Shown here: piece after piece, positions 1-9,467 of the stretch
Layout: each line of letters opens with the position of its first letter
Numbering within the stretch: position 1 is the first letter of the stretch
Source of the DNA: Pelagomonas calceolata
Taxonomy: Eukaryota; Sar; Pelagophyceae; Pelagomonadales; Pelagomonadaceae
Assembly: GCA_918797485.1 (NCBI GenBank)
Contig: CAKKNE010000003.1
Span: 1,054,001 to 1,118,000 of the forward strand
Direction of reading: 5' to 3'
Length of the DNA: 64,000 nucleotides
Made by a program: the position numbers and the translations under genes
Notes under the pieces: generated by a model
What the model was told of the DNA's origin: nothing
Seen by the model: only the letters and a program-made list of their open reading frames with translations
Database searches by the model: none

Positions 1-227
1 GCGCGCGCCCGTCTTTTTTGATAGATCTTTTGCGTAAGAGGGCCATTGTTGACTTTTTTGGTGCCGCTGCGATGGCGTGGCGGAGCTAGGACGGCGTCTA
101 AGCGCGTAGAGAGAAGTCCCGGAAAACCCGTTTTTTTACTGAGACGCCGACCGCGCTCCTCGACTGCTCCTTTGCGTCGCGGCGGCGCGCGTCCGGGCTC
201 ATGCCCGGCTAGCGAGTAATTTAAAGC

Positions 228-872
228 TTACGCAGAAGCGGCGGCGGCGCGCCGTTCTTCCCGTCGCTTCTTCTTGCGCTGGAACTTCTCCTTGCGCGCC
301 GCGATCTGCGCGTCCGACAGGGGCTTGGCCTTTTTGCGGGCCTTGGCCTGGGCGCGCCGGCGCTCCTTCGCGCGCGCGGCCTTGGCGTCGCGCCGCGCCT
401 TCTGCGCGTCCGTCAACTCGGCCTCGCGGAGGCCCTTGCGCGCCGCCTTGATCGCGCGGAGTTCTCTTTTGACGGCCTTTTGGTAGGCCTTCCCGCGCAT
501 GAACTCGTCGGCCGCCGTGCGCGTAGTAAATGGTGCCGTTTCCGGGCACAAGGTCACCTGGTAGACGGTCGCGCCCTTCTTTGTGGTCCGCTCCACGACG
601 GCCTCGAAGGCCTCATCGTCCGAGTCCGACGCGTCTTCATTGACGTCTTCGTCGTCGTCGTCGTCGTCGCCGCCGTCCACACCGGCCTTGCGCCGCGCCG
701 CGCCGAGCTCGGCGAGCGCGGCGGCGTACTCGCCCGCGTCGTCATCGTCCGACGACAACGCCTCGTCGTCCACGTCTGACGCTTCCAGCTCCTCATCGAC
801 GTCAGAGAACTCGTCGCCGCTGTCATCCTCCTGCTGCATGCGGCGGCGCTCCGCGCGCGGTCGCTTCGCCAT
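228..872 (-). CDS. Acidic/basic charged protein, possibly nucleolar
   Basis: Single-exon ORF of 214 residues starting at MAKRPRAERRRMQQEDDSG. The first half (about residues 15-85) is a long Asp/Glu/Ser run. A short ordered piece follows (VERTTKKGATVYQVTLCPETAPFTTRTAADEFMRG, about 93-127). The C-terminal third is Lys/Arg/Ala-rich and probably a long helix. This acidic-then-basic layout is common in nucleolar and ribosome-assembly proteins, but no named family was recognised. I chose this Met over an upstream one because the upstream 29 residues are low-quality Arg/Ala sequence. It is divergent from the next gene, with a promoter palindrome about 158 bp upstream. Confidence 0.65.
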   Translation of the reverse strand: MAKRPRAERRRMQQEDDSGDEFSDVDEELEASDVDDEALSSDDDDAGEYAAALAELGAARRKAGVDGGDDDDDDEDVNEDASDSDDEAFEAVVERTTKKGATVYQVTLCPETAPFTTRTAADEFMRGKAYQKAVKRELRAIKAARKGLREAELTDAQKARRDAKAARAKERRRAQAKARKKAKPLSDAQIAARKEKFQRKKKRREERRAAAASA

Positions 873-1030
873 CGTTGTGTCGCACGCACTGAGCGTGTTG
901 AGCGATGTCTCAGCGCGTACGCGTTGAGCGCGTGAGCGATGTGTTGCAGCAGCGCGCACAGCTGCTGGCGACTGCTATGAGCACTTATAGCACTTATAAA
1001 CGCCGAGCTCGCTCTGCAGCACAATGGCTT

Positions 1031-1054
1031 GCTAGTGTCTTACAGGACGCTAGC
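1031..1054 (-). promoter_or_regulatory. Promoter palindrome, copy 1
   Basis: On the minus strand it reads a GCTAGC arm, spacer, TGTAAGACA core and CTAGC arm, 158 bp upstream of the acidic-protein start. It sits in a divergent promoter region. Function unknown. Confidence 0.75.
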
Positions 1055-1245
1055 TTGGCTTTTCACGATCACGCCGGCTCTAGTTATCATCAGACGCGCT
1101 ATTCTCAACGGCGCGCGGTGTCATATTGCCTCCTCACTGTACTTCCAATTTCTCGCGCTCGCACACAGTTTCAGAGGCCCTACAACAAAAATGGCTAAGT
1201 CAACCAAGCGCCTGTCATCCCTAAGGAGAGAAACAGGTAGTTCAG

Positions 1246-1389
1246 ATGGAGCTTAGAAAAAGGAAACGACCGGAACGTTATGAATCGCCGCTCAAACTCC
1301 CCAACGTAGACGTCCACGGCATCCTCTTCGCCCTCGTCGCGGTCGTCTTCGTCGTGTACCCGTTAGCGCAGTGGGCCCTCGGCCGCTGA
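1246..1389 (+). CDS. 47-residue single-pass membrane ORF
   Basis: Short ORF beginning MELRKRKRPERYESPLKLPN, followed by one hydrophobic segment (GILFALVAVVFVVYPLAQWAL, about residues 25-45) and a stop. A basic head with a C-terminal membrane segment is the layout of a tail-anchored or small membrane protein. Its stop codon lies only 9 bp before the sulfotransferase ATG, so it is either a small gene or an upstream ORF in the same transcript. The composition looks coding, but an ORF this short is not proof. Confidence 0.4.
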   Translation: MELRKRKRPERYESPLKLPNVDVHGILFALVAVVFVVYPLAQWALGR

Positions 1390-1398
1390 ATCGAGGCG

Positions 1399-2511
1399 AT
1401 GTTGCACGCGACACTAGCGCTGGTCGCGGCCGCGGCAACGGCGGCGCGTACCGACCCGACCGAGATCCTCTCGATCCACGGCCTCGCCCACTCGGGAACG
1501 ACAATCGTCGGCAAGACGCTTAAAGAGGCGCACAAGGCGTGCTGGGTCGGCCGAAGCTTTTTCCACGAGGCGCAGTGGTGCCAGGACGTCTATCCGGCGT
1601 GGCGACCGCGCGACGGCCCGCTCAACGCGCGTACGTGCGCGAACCATACCGCATGGGCGCGTGCGACGAGCCCGACTGCAAAACGCGACGCGATCAACGA
1701 GCTCGCCTCGACGGCTCGAAAAGCCGCCCTCGTCGGCCGCGCGCTCCTCGATAGGTGGCGGTCCCACGCAACGCGCCCAAGAGAGTGCGCGACGTGGGTC
1801 GCCAAGGACCCGCGCATCGACACGGTCGCGTTCCTCCCGCGCGTGCTCGGCGCGAACGGTGTGCGGACGACGACGGTGCTCGTGATGCGGCACCCGTGGC
1901 TCCGGTGTGGAGACAACATCGCGTCGATGGCGTGGGTGCCCGAGATTTGATTTCCACGTAGGTGGGCGCCTACGTACCAAAGCGAGCAATCCGGCGCCTC
2001 CCCACCCTTCGGCGGCGCGGCGCGTCGATGGCGCGGGCGGCGCACGTCACCGGCGGAGGCAGACACGTTGCGCTTCTGGCTCGACGTTTGGCTCGACGCC
2101 TTCAGAGCGGCGCTGTCGTTGGAGCGCTGGGGGCTACAGCGCATGGAAGACGTGTTACTCGCCGCGCCCGGGCGGCGGCGCTTACGAATTCACGGGTCAA
2201 AGGTCGATCCCGAGCGCGCCTACGCCTACGCCAACGGTACCACCTTCGCCGCCGTAGAGGGCGCCGCCTTCGTTAGACGTACCTTCGGCTACGACCTCGC
2301 GAATCCACCGGCGACGCCGCGTCACGAGGGCTACTGGTTCTCCGTGGGAATCGACGCTCAGGATCGGTTGCCGCCCGCCGGCCTCGTTCCCGCGTGGCCA
2401 TCGATGCGACCGGCACCTCCTGCGCGGACCGCGTATCGGGTCAACTGCGTCGCCTGCGCGGAGCCGCACTGCCTCCAGAAACCTCGTCGCGCTCGTCGCC
2501 GCCCGGGATGA
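1399..2511 (+). CDS. P-loop sulfotransferase-like protein (2 exons)
   Basis: Exons 1399-1895 and 1962-2511 join to 348 residues. The N-terminus (MLHATLALVAAAATAARTDP) looks like a signal peptide or anchor, suggesting the secretory route. HGLAHSGTTIVGKTL at residues 27-41 matches the PAPS-binding loop of sulfotransferases, and VMRHPW near residue 162 resembles the 3'-phosphate-binding Arg region. The substrate cannot be told. The intron is a diverged introner: it starts GTGGCTCC, contains TCGATGGCGTGG and ends TTTGATTTCCACGTAG. Splicing joins cc|g at Pro166 and keeps the frame open to the second exon (WAPTYQSEQSG...TLRFWLDVWLD). The exon junction rests on this frame logic and the element's ends. 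Confidence 0.7.
1896..1961 (+). mobile_element. Introner acting as intron (sulfotransferase)
   Basis: A 66-bp copy. The first target copy GTGGCTCC is partly matched by GTGGGCGC after the element. The left end is diverged (ggtgtggagac), the core is GTCGATGGCGTGG, and the right end is TTTGATTTCCACGTAG. The donor GT comes from the target copy and the acceptor from the right terminal repeat. Confidence 0.65.
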
Positions 2512-2628
2512 TCGCGGGGTAGTAAATACAGGTAGGTCTCTCATGGTGGCTACGGAAGCTGTCGGCGAAAATCGACAAAACCCGTTTTTGCCCGATGCGA
2601 ACCTCCCGCGCTAGTTGTAGGAAGCGTA

Positions 2629-2650
2629 GCTAGCGGTGTAAGACACTAGC
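2629..2650 (+). promoter_or_regulatory. Promoter palindrome, copy 2
   Basis: GCTAGCGG, TGTAAGACA and CTAGC, reading in the direction of tripeptidyl-peptidase II and ending 183 bp before its ATG. The gene to the left ends here on the same strand, so this copy has only one possible owner. The rest of the 2512-2833 gap shows only an AAAACCCGTTTTT motif at about 2577-2589. Confidence 0.75.
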
Positions 2651-2833
2651 AAGCTGCTCTTATCGCGGTCCTGCCGCGCGCTCTCTGGGCCTGCGCACTG
2701 CACACGCTTAGGCGTGCTGATAGCGCGTGTACCAGTAGCCCGCTGTACAGCGCTTGTGGCGTCTGCTTGCATTATTGCAGGGGAAGACGCCTACACCTCG
2801 ACCAGGGGAGCAGCTGGATAGGGCGCTCGGCGC

Positions 2834-5800
2834 ATGAAAGCAGCCACCACAATGCTCCTGCTCACCACTTCCGCGCGCGCACTGCGCCCGGCGGCGCGGC
2901 GGCTCCGCTACCGCCGCTTCCACTACCAGAGCGGCGGTAAAAGTTCGGCTGGCACGGCGGCGGCGGCCGTCGGCTGCTTCGCGGCCAGCGCGGCGTACGC
3001 CCTCGGCGACGAGGCAGAAGACGGCGCCTGGGCGGGCGTTCTCGACACAAAAACTACGGGCGCGGCCGCGCTGAAGCAGCGCGTGCCCGAGGGCGACGGC
3101 CGGGGCATTGTGGTGGCCATTCTCGACACGGGCGTCGACCCCGCGGCGGCGGGCCTCCAGACGACGACGACCGGCGCGCCGAAGATGCTCGACGTCCTCG
3201 ACGCGACGGGCGCGGGAGACGTGGACGTGAACGCGACGGTGACGCCCGACGCCGACGGCTGGCTCACGAACCCGGCGACGGGCCGCAAGCTCCGCGTCGA
3301 CGCGACGGCCTGGACCGTCTAGAGCCGTGCAGAATTTCACCCAAGGGAGCCTTCTGCTCGATGGCGTGGCGCTGTGCTCGGCTTAGACTCAACGGTCGAT
3401 CTCTACGCAGGTCGATGGCAAGCGGTGCGAAGGGCCAAAGGACGGCGCCTACCGCGTCGGCGGCAAGCGCACAGCTTCATTGTTCCCCGCGCCGTTACTA
3501 AGGCGGCTCAAGGCCGAGGCCCAGCGCTTGGATGATGAGAATTATGAACCGCTCCGGGCCGCGCTCGCGGCGCAGGCCTCGGAAGGCGACGAGGCCGCCG
3601 CGCGCCTCGAGGCCTTCGACGCCGCGCGCAAGGCCCTCAAGCCGACGGACAGCAGCGTCGCGCCTTTATTAGATGTGATCACGTGGCGCGACGGCGCCAC
3701 GGACGCGTGGCGCTGCGTGGCCGTCGACGGCTCCGCGCAAAACGATTTGGTCGCGCACCCGCCGCGCGTCCTCGGCGACTTCGGTGAAGCGACGAAGGCC
3801 GGCGAGACGAGCTCCCGGTACACGTGCTTCGGCGCCGACGACATGCAATTGACACTTTCAGCCTCGTCCCCGGACGCCTTCTCCGAGGAGAACACGTGCT
3901 CGCTCGTCGTCGCGGGCGGCGACCACGGCACGCACGTCGCGGGCATCGTCGGCGCGCACAACGGCCGGGACCGCGACGACGGCGTCGCGCCGGGCTGCCA
4001 GCTCGTCTCGATCAAGATCGGCGACTCGCGCGTCGGCACCATGGAGACGGGGTCGTCGCTGCGGCGCGCGCTCGTCGCGGCGCGGCGGTTGAAAGTAGAC
4101 GTCGTGAATCTGTCGTATGGCGAGGCCGCGCGGCTCTGCAACACGGGGCGCTTCGCCGAGCTCAGCGAAAGATTGGTGAGAGGCCACGCGGACCACGGCA
4201 CCATATTTATCTCGAGCGCGGGGAACAACGGGCCGGCTCTCACGACAGTGGGTGCGCCCGGCGCGTCGGTAGATGCGTTGATCTCGGTCGGAGCCTACGT
4301 CAACGGGAACATGTGTGATAATCTCTACGGCATGCGCGCGCCGGCGGCGAACGCCGGCGGGCCCGAGAGCGCGACGCACGGCGGCGTCATGTACTCGTTC
4401 TCGTCGCGGGGCCCCGCGACGGACGGCGGCTGCGGCGTCAACGTCGCGGCGCCGGGCGGCGCCGTCGCGTCTGTACCTAGATACTCGCTCCAGCCCCAGC
4501 GGCTCATGCACGGCACGTCGATGGCGGCGCCGAACGCCGCCGGCGCCGTCGCGTGTCTCTTGAGCGCGGCGAAGGCGGCCGGTAAAAACCCGGCGCCCGA
4601 CGCCGTCAAGCGCGTCCTCGAGGCGACGGCGAAGCCGCTGCCCGGCGTGGCGCAGTGTAACCAGGGTCAAGGCCTGGTCGACGTCGACGCGGCGATGACG
4701 AGCTTGGGCGAGATCGATGAGCTTGACGTGCGCTTCGAGGTGCGCGTGCCGTCGCGGGCGGCGGGCGCCGGCGCGCCGGGCGCGCGCGGCATTTATCTGC
4801 GGGAGCGCTGGGAGACGACGGCGCCGCGCGAGGTCGCCGTGACGGTGACCCCCAAATTCCAGGGCGACGACGACGTGGCCGCGGAGCGCAAGGGCTTGTT
4901 TAGGAGGGATGTGCGATTAGAAGCGACGGCGCCGTGGTTGTCTGTGGGGAAAGGAGTCGTTGTTACAAGAGGCGGCAAGGCGTTCACGATCCGGATCGAC
5001 CCTTGTGCTGCCGGTCCGGAGGGCGCGGGGCCCTTTTGTGGGGAGGTGCTGGGCTTCGACGACGCCGCGCCTGGGGCGCCGCCGCTCTTCCGCGTGCCCG
5101 TGGCGGTCGTGCGGCCCAAGGCCGTCGAGGGCGATTCGGTTGCGCTGACGCTGCCGCCTTCTTTCCAGGCGGGCGACATCTCTAGGAATTTTGTGACGCC
5201 TCCCGACGGCGCGGCGTCGGCGACGGTTGAGGTGACGTGCGATGGCGACGGTTTGGGGCGGAGGCTGGTCCACGTGCAGACCGTGCAATTATTACCGCAG
5301 GAGGCCATGGAGGCGGGCTGGAGCAAGCGCCGCGCTTATGTCCACGACAGTGCATAAATCAAATTGTCGCGACGCGTCCCCACCACGGCTCAATCATGAC
5401 CTCCACGCCATCGACGCGATGTACCCAACTCACTGGTTGATTTGCGCACAGGCTAACGATGGAGAGAGCTGCGTGTACGACGCCGGCCGCGTGACGCCGG
5501 GGCGGACGATGGAGGTCTGCGTCGCCCAGGACTGGGGCTCGCTGGAAGGCGCGAAGCTTGACGCGACGGTCAAGTTCCAGCCGGGCTGCTCTTCGCTCGA
5601 GTCCGTGGCTTTGAGGGGCACGCGCTCTGTGACCACGATCCCGCTCGAGGCGCCGGCCTGGGCGCGCGGCCCCGTCGTCGCCTCGCCCAAGCTCAAGCTG
5701 ACGCGCTGGCGCCGCGCGCTGCGGCCCACGAAGTCCGAGGTGACGGCGTTGACTGGTGCCCGCGACGCCTGGCCCGACACCGGCAAGCCGTGCTACGCCC

Positions 5801-7242
5801 TTAAGCTCGAGTACGAGTTCACGGCGCCGAAATCCGGCGCCACTGCTGGCGGCACGCGCTTCCTCTTCGCGGGCGACGAGAACGTTTATGATGCGGCGTT
5901 TGATGGAGCCTTCGCCGAGGTCATTGAGAAAGATACGGGCAAGATCATCGGCGCACGCGACTGCCGCGTCTCCGGCAAGATAGGCCCTCTGAAGCCGGGC
6001 GCGAAGTACGTCGTCAACTTCCTGGTGCAGCACGAGGATCCTGCTCGCTTAGAAAGTATTCGGGACGGCGAGTGCTGGCTCGACTCGGAGCTGAGCAAGG
6101 CCATCGACGTGCCGGTCTACGGCACGGCGCAGGCCGCCTACGCCCGCGACAACAGCTCCTCGTTTAAGGACGTTCGGCTCGCGCCCGGCGATGCCAAGGT
6201 GGCTTTCGCGGCGCCGCCGGACGAAAGTAAATTACCGAGCGAGGCGGCGCCCGGCGATATTTTGACAGGAACCGCCGGCCTCTGCCGCTCGGCCGCCAAC
6301 TCCGAGGGACCGTCTAGAAGACCTGCTGCGGGCCTGCTCTACACTGTGCCGCCGCGCTCCAACAAGACCGCGAAGAAGGATTCGAAGAAGGCGACGGCGC
6401 CGGCGAAGGCCGCGCCGACGCCCGAGGCGGCGGCGCGCGCCCGCGACTTGTTGGGAGCCGCGGGGGCCGCGCTCGACGACAAAGCGGCCATCGCGCTCGC
6501 AGACAAAGCCGCAGCGAATTACGTCGCGCAGCTCGAGAAGGGCTCGATGGAGGACGCTGCGGCCGCGGCGCTCCGGGAAGCCGTGGTGAAGTATGACTCT
6601 AACCGTACTACGGCATGTGCGCAAGCGGCGCTCTCGCGGGCGGCCTCGGCCGCGGCGCCGGGCTGGGAAGGCAAGAACGGCACGGCGGCGATCGCGAACG
6701 CGACCGCGGCCGGCCCAGTCGAGGCGGCGGCGGCCGATTTGGTGAAAGTTTTGGACGTAGACGCTATCAAGGCCGCGCGGGCGACGCGGGACATCGACGA
6801 CACGTCCTTCGGCAACGACACGGCGGCGAAGGACGCCGCGCAAGCTTTACGCAAGAAGGCGAACGAAGACTACGCCGCGCTCCTCGCCGCGAAGCGCTGG
6901 ACCGCCGAAGCTGCCCTCGCGAAGGGCGACGCGGCCGCCTTCGAGGCCGCGATGCGGTCGCTGGACGAGTGGGTCGACACGGCCAAGTCGACCGCGGCCG
7001 ACGCCCGTTTACGCGCGCATCGCTTCGGCCTGCGCGGCCAGCCGGGCCTCGCCGTGCGCGACCTCGGCGTCTGGCTGGACGCAGACGCGAAGAAGAAGAG
7101 CGGGGCCGCCGCCGCGGCGGAGGTCGCGGCGCTGCGCGAGCTCCGGCGCGACCTCATGGCGGGCCTCGGCTGGGAGCGCCTCGCCGCAGCCGAGACGAAG
7201 AAGATCCTAGACGACTACCCGAACCGCGTGGGCGCTATCTAA
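2834..7242 (+). CDS. TPP2: Tripeptidyl-peptidase II (subtilisin-like, 3 exons)
   Basis: Exons 2834-3316, 3411-5339 and 5452-7242 encode 1400 residues, within the usual size of this giant serine exopeptidase, which removes tripeptides from peptides made by the proteasome. The catalytic Asp is D98 (VAILDTGVDP), His is H333 (GDHGTHVAGI), the oxyanion Asn is N433 (SSAGNNGP) and Ser is S531 (HGTSMAAPNAAG). The long insert between Asp and His (LLDVITWRDGATDAWRCVAVDGS) is diagnostic of TPP II. The first 60 residues are Arg/Ala-rich with a hydrophobic stretch and look like an added targeting presequence, which is unusual for a mainly cytosolic enzyme. Both introns are introners, and removing them restores the family alignment exactly. 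The C-terminal third is Ala/Lys-rich and helical. Confidence 0.92.
3317..3410 (+). mobile_element. Introner acting as intron 1 of TPP II
   Basis: The first target copy GTCTAGAG corresponds to GTCGATGG after the element. The left end is ccgtgcagaatttc, the core TCGATGGCGTGG is in reverse orientation, and the acceptor end is ctctacgcag. Splicing in phase 0 gives ...ATAWT|VDGKRCEG. Confidence 0.7.
5340..5451 (+). mobile_element. Introner acting as intron 2 of TPP II
   Basis: A 112-bp copy. Target copies are GTCCACGA and GCTAACGA. The left end is cagtgcataaatcaaat, the forward core is CCACGCCATCGACGCGA, and the right end is TGGTTGATTTGCGCACAG. A branch-point-like CCAAC lies about 25 nt before the acceptor. 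Splicing gives KRRAY|ANDGESC in phase 0. Confidence 0.75.
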
Positions 7243-7267
7243 CCGAAGTACTAACTATAGATAATAA

Positions 7268-9106
7268 TTAAACCGCGGCGTCGTCGAGGTCGAGCGGCTC
7301 CGCAACGGAGGCAAACGTCTGCACATCGATCAAGAGCACATGGCGAAAAGGTAGGCCGCCCGGCAGGGCGAGCTCGAGCGTGCGCGACGGAACGTGGAAG
7401 CAGACCCGATCTAGAACCTGGACCTCCGCGCCGTCGGCCTCTTCGCAGAACTCGTAGAGCAAGCTCACGCGCGCGCCCTCTTCGTCGACTTCCCAGGCGC
7501 CGTCGGCCTTTTGAGCGGCGGCGAGGGCGGCCGCGTCGCGGAGCAACAGCGCGCCCAACGCCGGCTCGTGGACGCCGCCGCGCGGCGCCGCCAAGTCTGC
7601 TTTCGGAGCTACATTCCATCGCACGCACCTTACCGGCGGCAGCGACCTTGCGAACGCGAGGCGCGGCGCCGCCTTGCACCAGCCGCGCTGTAAAACGAGC
7701 TCAACCAGCAACTGCGCCGCCATATTCCGCACTATCGGGTGCTCCGCCATCTCGCTCACAACGGCGTCGAGCGCGCCGGCAGCGGCATCGCCGGCCGCAG
7801 CGACAAGGGCCACGACTGTCGCGATCGTGGTCTTCGGAAAGGCGTATCCCGCGTCGACCGGCGCCGCGGCAGTCGCCCGAAGCTCCGGGTCCATCGGGAG
7901 AGGGAAAGAGCGCACGAGCAGCTGCCCCAAAATCCGACGAAAGTCGTCGCGACGGTCGCGGCGCGCACGCTTGGCGCGGAAGCGAGCTGCTGGCGCCGGC
8001 GTGAACTCAGGGGCGCCGCGCGCCCACGCCACCCGCAGCACCTCCTCGCCGGCTTCCGCCGCGACCGGGATCCCGACCCACCCCACGGCACGCAACAATT
8101 TGCGCTGCGCCCATCCATCAAACGGCCACTCCTCAGCGAGGAGCGCGTCCAGCGAGCCGCACCGCGTGAGCGCGTGCTCGGTTAGCAGCCGGCCGCCCGG
8201 AGCGACGCACGGCGCGAGCGCTAATAAAACGTTCCAGAGACCGGCGTAGTCCGCGGTATTCGAGGCGTCGACAGCATCGTAGCCGCGCCGCCGGAACGCG
8301 GGAGGGCGCCTGAGCGCGTCCACGGAGGAGATCACAAACGAAGCACGCGCTGCCGCGGCGCCGAGTTTCGCAAACTCGTCGACGCACACGCTCAGGAACG
8401 CCTCGGACTCGATCGCGAGCCCGGCGCAGCGCGCGAAGGCGTGCGCGGGGCCCTGCGTCTCGCGGTAGGCCAACGACGCGTCGACCACCGACTCGTCGAG
8501 CAGCGTCGTATTCGGGCGGCCGCCCTTGCGCCGCTTCTTGCCGCCGGGTCCCACGACGCCGTAGGCGAACCAAGCCTGAGATGCTTTGCTCCCGCCGCGG
8601 CCGACGCCGGCGCCTTCGACGGCCAACGCAGCGGCGCGGGCGTGCTCGTGCTCTGTCGCATCCAGGCGCTCGTCGAGCCAGGCGGAGGCACAGCGTTGAA
8701 TTTCGGCGCGCGAGCCCTTGCGGACGCGCACGCCGGCGTCGTCGTTCACGCCCAGGGCGATCGCCTGCAGCTCCCGCGTGACGAGCGCGGCGCTCTTGCC
8801 GTCGAGCCACGCATCCGACCACAGCTGCCGCGCAGCCTCGGTCTCGCCTTTTCGCAGCAGGCGTAATAATATGACGTTGCGCGTGGCGACGCAGGGGTTC
8901 GCGTCGTTTAGGGTTATTTCGACGTCGCCGCCCCATGCGGCAGCAGTCGCCAACGCGTTGCGGCAGTCGCCGCTGCAGGCGTAGAGGACGCGTCGTCCTC
9001 CATTCGTCTGGGGCAGCGGGCGCGCATGCGTATTGCCTATTAAAAAGCTTGACATGCATTCATCGTGCAGCTTGCGCCTTGCCAGCGGCCAGCGCTGCGC
9101 TGCCAT
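7268..9106 (-). CDS. DUF4470 domain protein
   Basis: Single exon of up to 612 residues. The region RRVLYACSGDCRNALATAAAWGGDVEITLNDANPCVATRNVILL (about residues 38-81) matches the DUF4470 module, a Rossmann-like fold found in axonemal dynein assembly factor DNAAF3 and in fungal MYND proteins. The remainder is Ala-rich and contains no motif I can name. The start is uncertain between Met1 and Met18 (MSSFLIGNTHARPLP), both upstream of the conserved part. No MYND zinc cysteines are visible. It is divergent from the PIG-T gene across a 361-bp promoter region that carries a tandem repeat and a promoter palindrome. Confidence 0.65.
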   Translation of the reverse strand: MAAQRWPLARRKLHDECMSSFLIGNTHARPLPQTNGGRRVLYACSGDCRNALATAAAWGGDVEITLNDANPCVATRNVILLRLLRKGETEAARQLWSDAWLDGKSAALVTRELQAIALGVNDDAGVRVRKGSRAEIQRCASAWLDERLDATEHEHARAAALAVEGAGVGRGGSKASQAWFAYGVVGPGGKKRRKGGRPNTTLLDESVVDASLAYRETQGPAHAFARCAGLAIESEAFLSVCVDEFAKLGAAAARASFVISSVDALRRPPAFRRRGYDAVDASNTADYAGLWNVLLALAPCVAPGGRLLTEHALTRCGSLDALLAEEWPFDGWAQRKLLRAVGWVGIPVAAEAGEEVLRVAWARGAPEFTPAPAARFRAKRARRDRRDDFRRILGQLLVRSFPLPMDPELRATAAAPVDAGYAFPKTTIATVVALVAAAGDAAAGALDAVVSEMAEHPIVRNMAAQLLVELVLQRGWCKAAPRLAFARSLPPVRCVRWNVAPKADLAAPRGGVHEPALGALLLRDAAALAAAQKADGAWEVDEEGARVSLLYEFCEEADGAEVQVLDRVCFHVPSRTLELALPGGLPFRHVLLIDVQTFASVAEPLDLDDAAV

Positions 9107-9190
9107 TGCTTTTCAGTATGCTTGCAGAGATGCAGCGGTGCACGCAGCGATGCTTTCAGCGTACAGCCGGGCCTCCAGCGTACAGCGGTG

Positions 9191-9245
9191 CTCCAGCGGT
9201 GCTCCAGCGGTGCTCCAGCGGTGCTCCAGCGGTGCTCCAGCGGTG
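9191..9245. repeat. 11-bp tandem repeat, 5 perfect copies
   Basis: The unit CTCCAGCGGTG occurs five times in a row, preceded by degenerate units. It lies in the divergent promoter between the DUF4470 and PIG-T genes. Confidence 0.9.
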
Positions 9246-9313
9246 CGTGCTGCGTGCGCCTCTTGCTCGCGCGCGCGTATGCGCGAGTTATACGACCGCG
9301 CGCCGCAAGCGGG

Positions 9314-9337
9314 GCTAGCGGCATGTAAGACACTAGG
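9314..9337 (+). promoter_or_regulatory. Promoter palindrome, copy 3
   Basis: GCTAGCGGCA, TGTAAGACA and CTAGG, reading toward the PIG-T gene and ending 130 bp before its ATG. Confidence 0.75.
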
Positions 9338-9467
9338 AACCGCCCCCGGCACCACCTGATTTTGCCCAAGCCAGGTTAGCGAGCGACCATTGGCTGTGTT
9401 CACAAGCCGCTATTGCTCACCGTGACCGCTGCCCTCGCTCGCTTTTGATCGCTGAGGGTCAAGAGCT

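Noticed and set aside
1031-1054. TTACAG in the palindrome as a splice or trans-splice acceptor
   Set aside because: In the single-owner cases this string lies on the strand opposite to the gene, so it cannot be an acceptor for it.
3858-4670. Long minus-strand open frame of 270 codons inside TPP II
   Set aside because: Arg/Ala-rich antisense shadow of a well-supported gene; GC-rich codon use opens antisense frames.
9191-9245. Tandem repeats as a CRISPR array
   Set aside because: No spacers, unit of 11 bp, eukaryotic genome.
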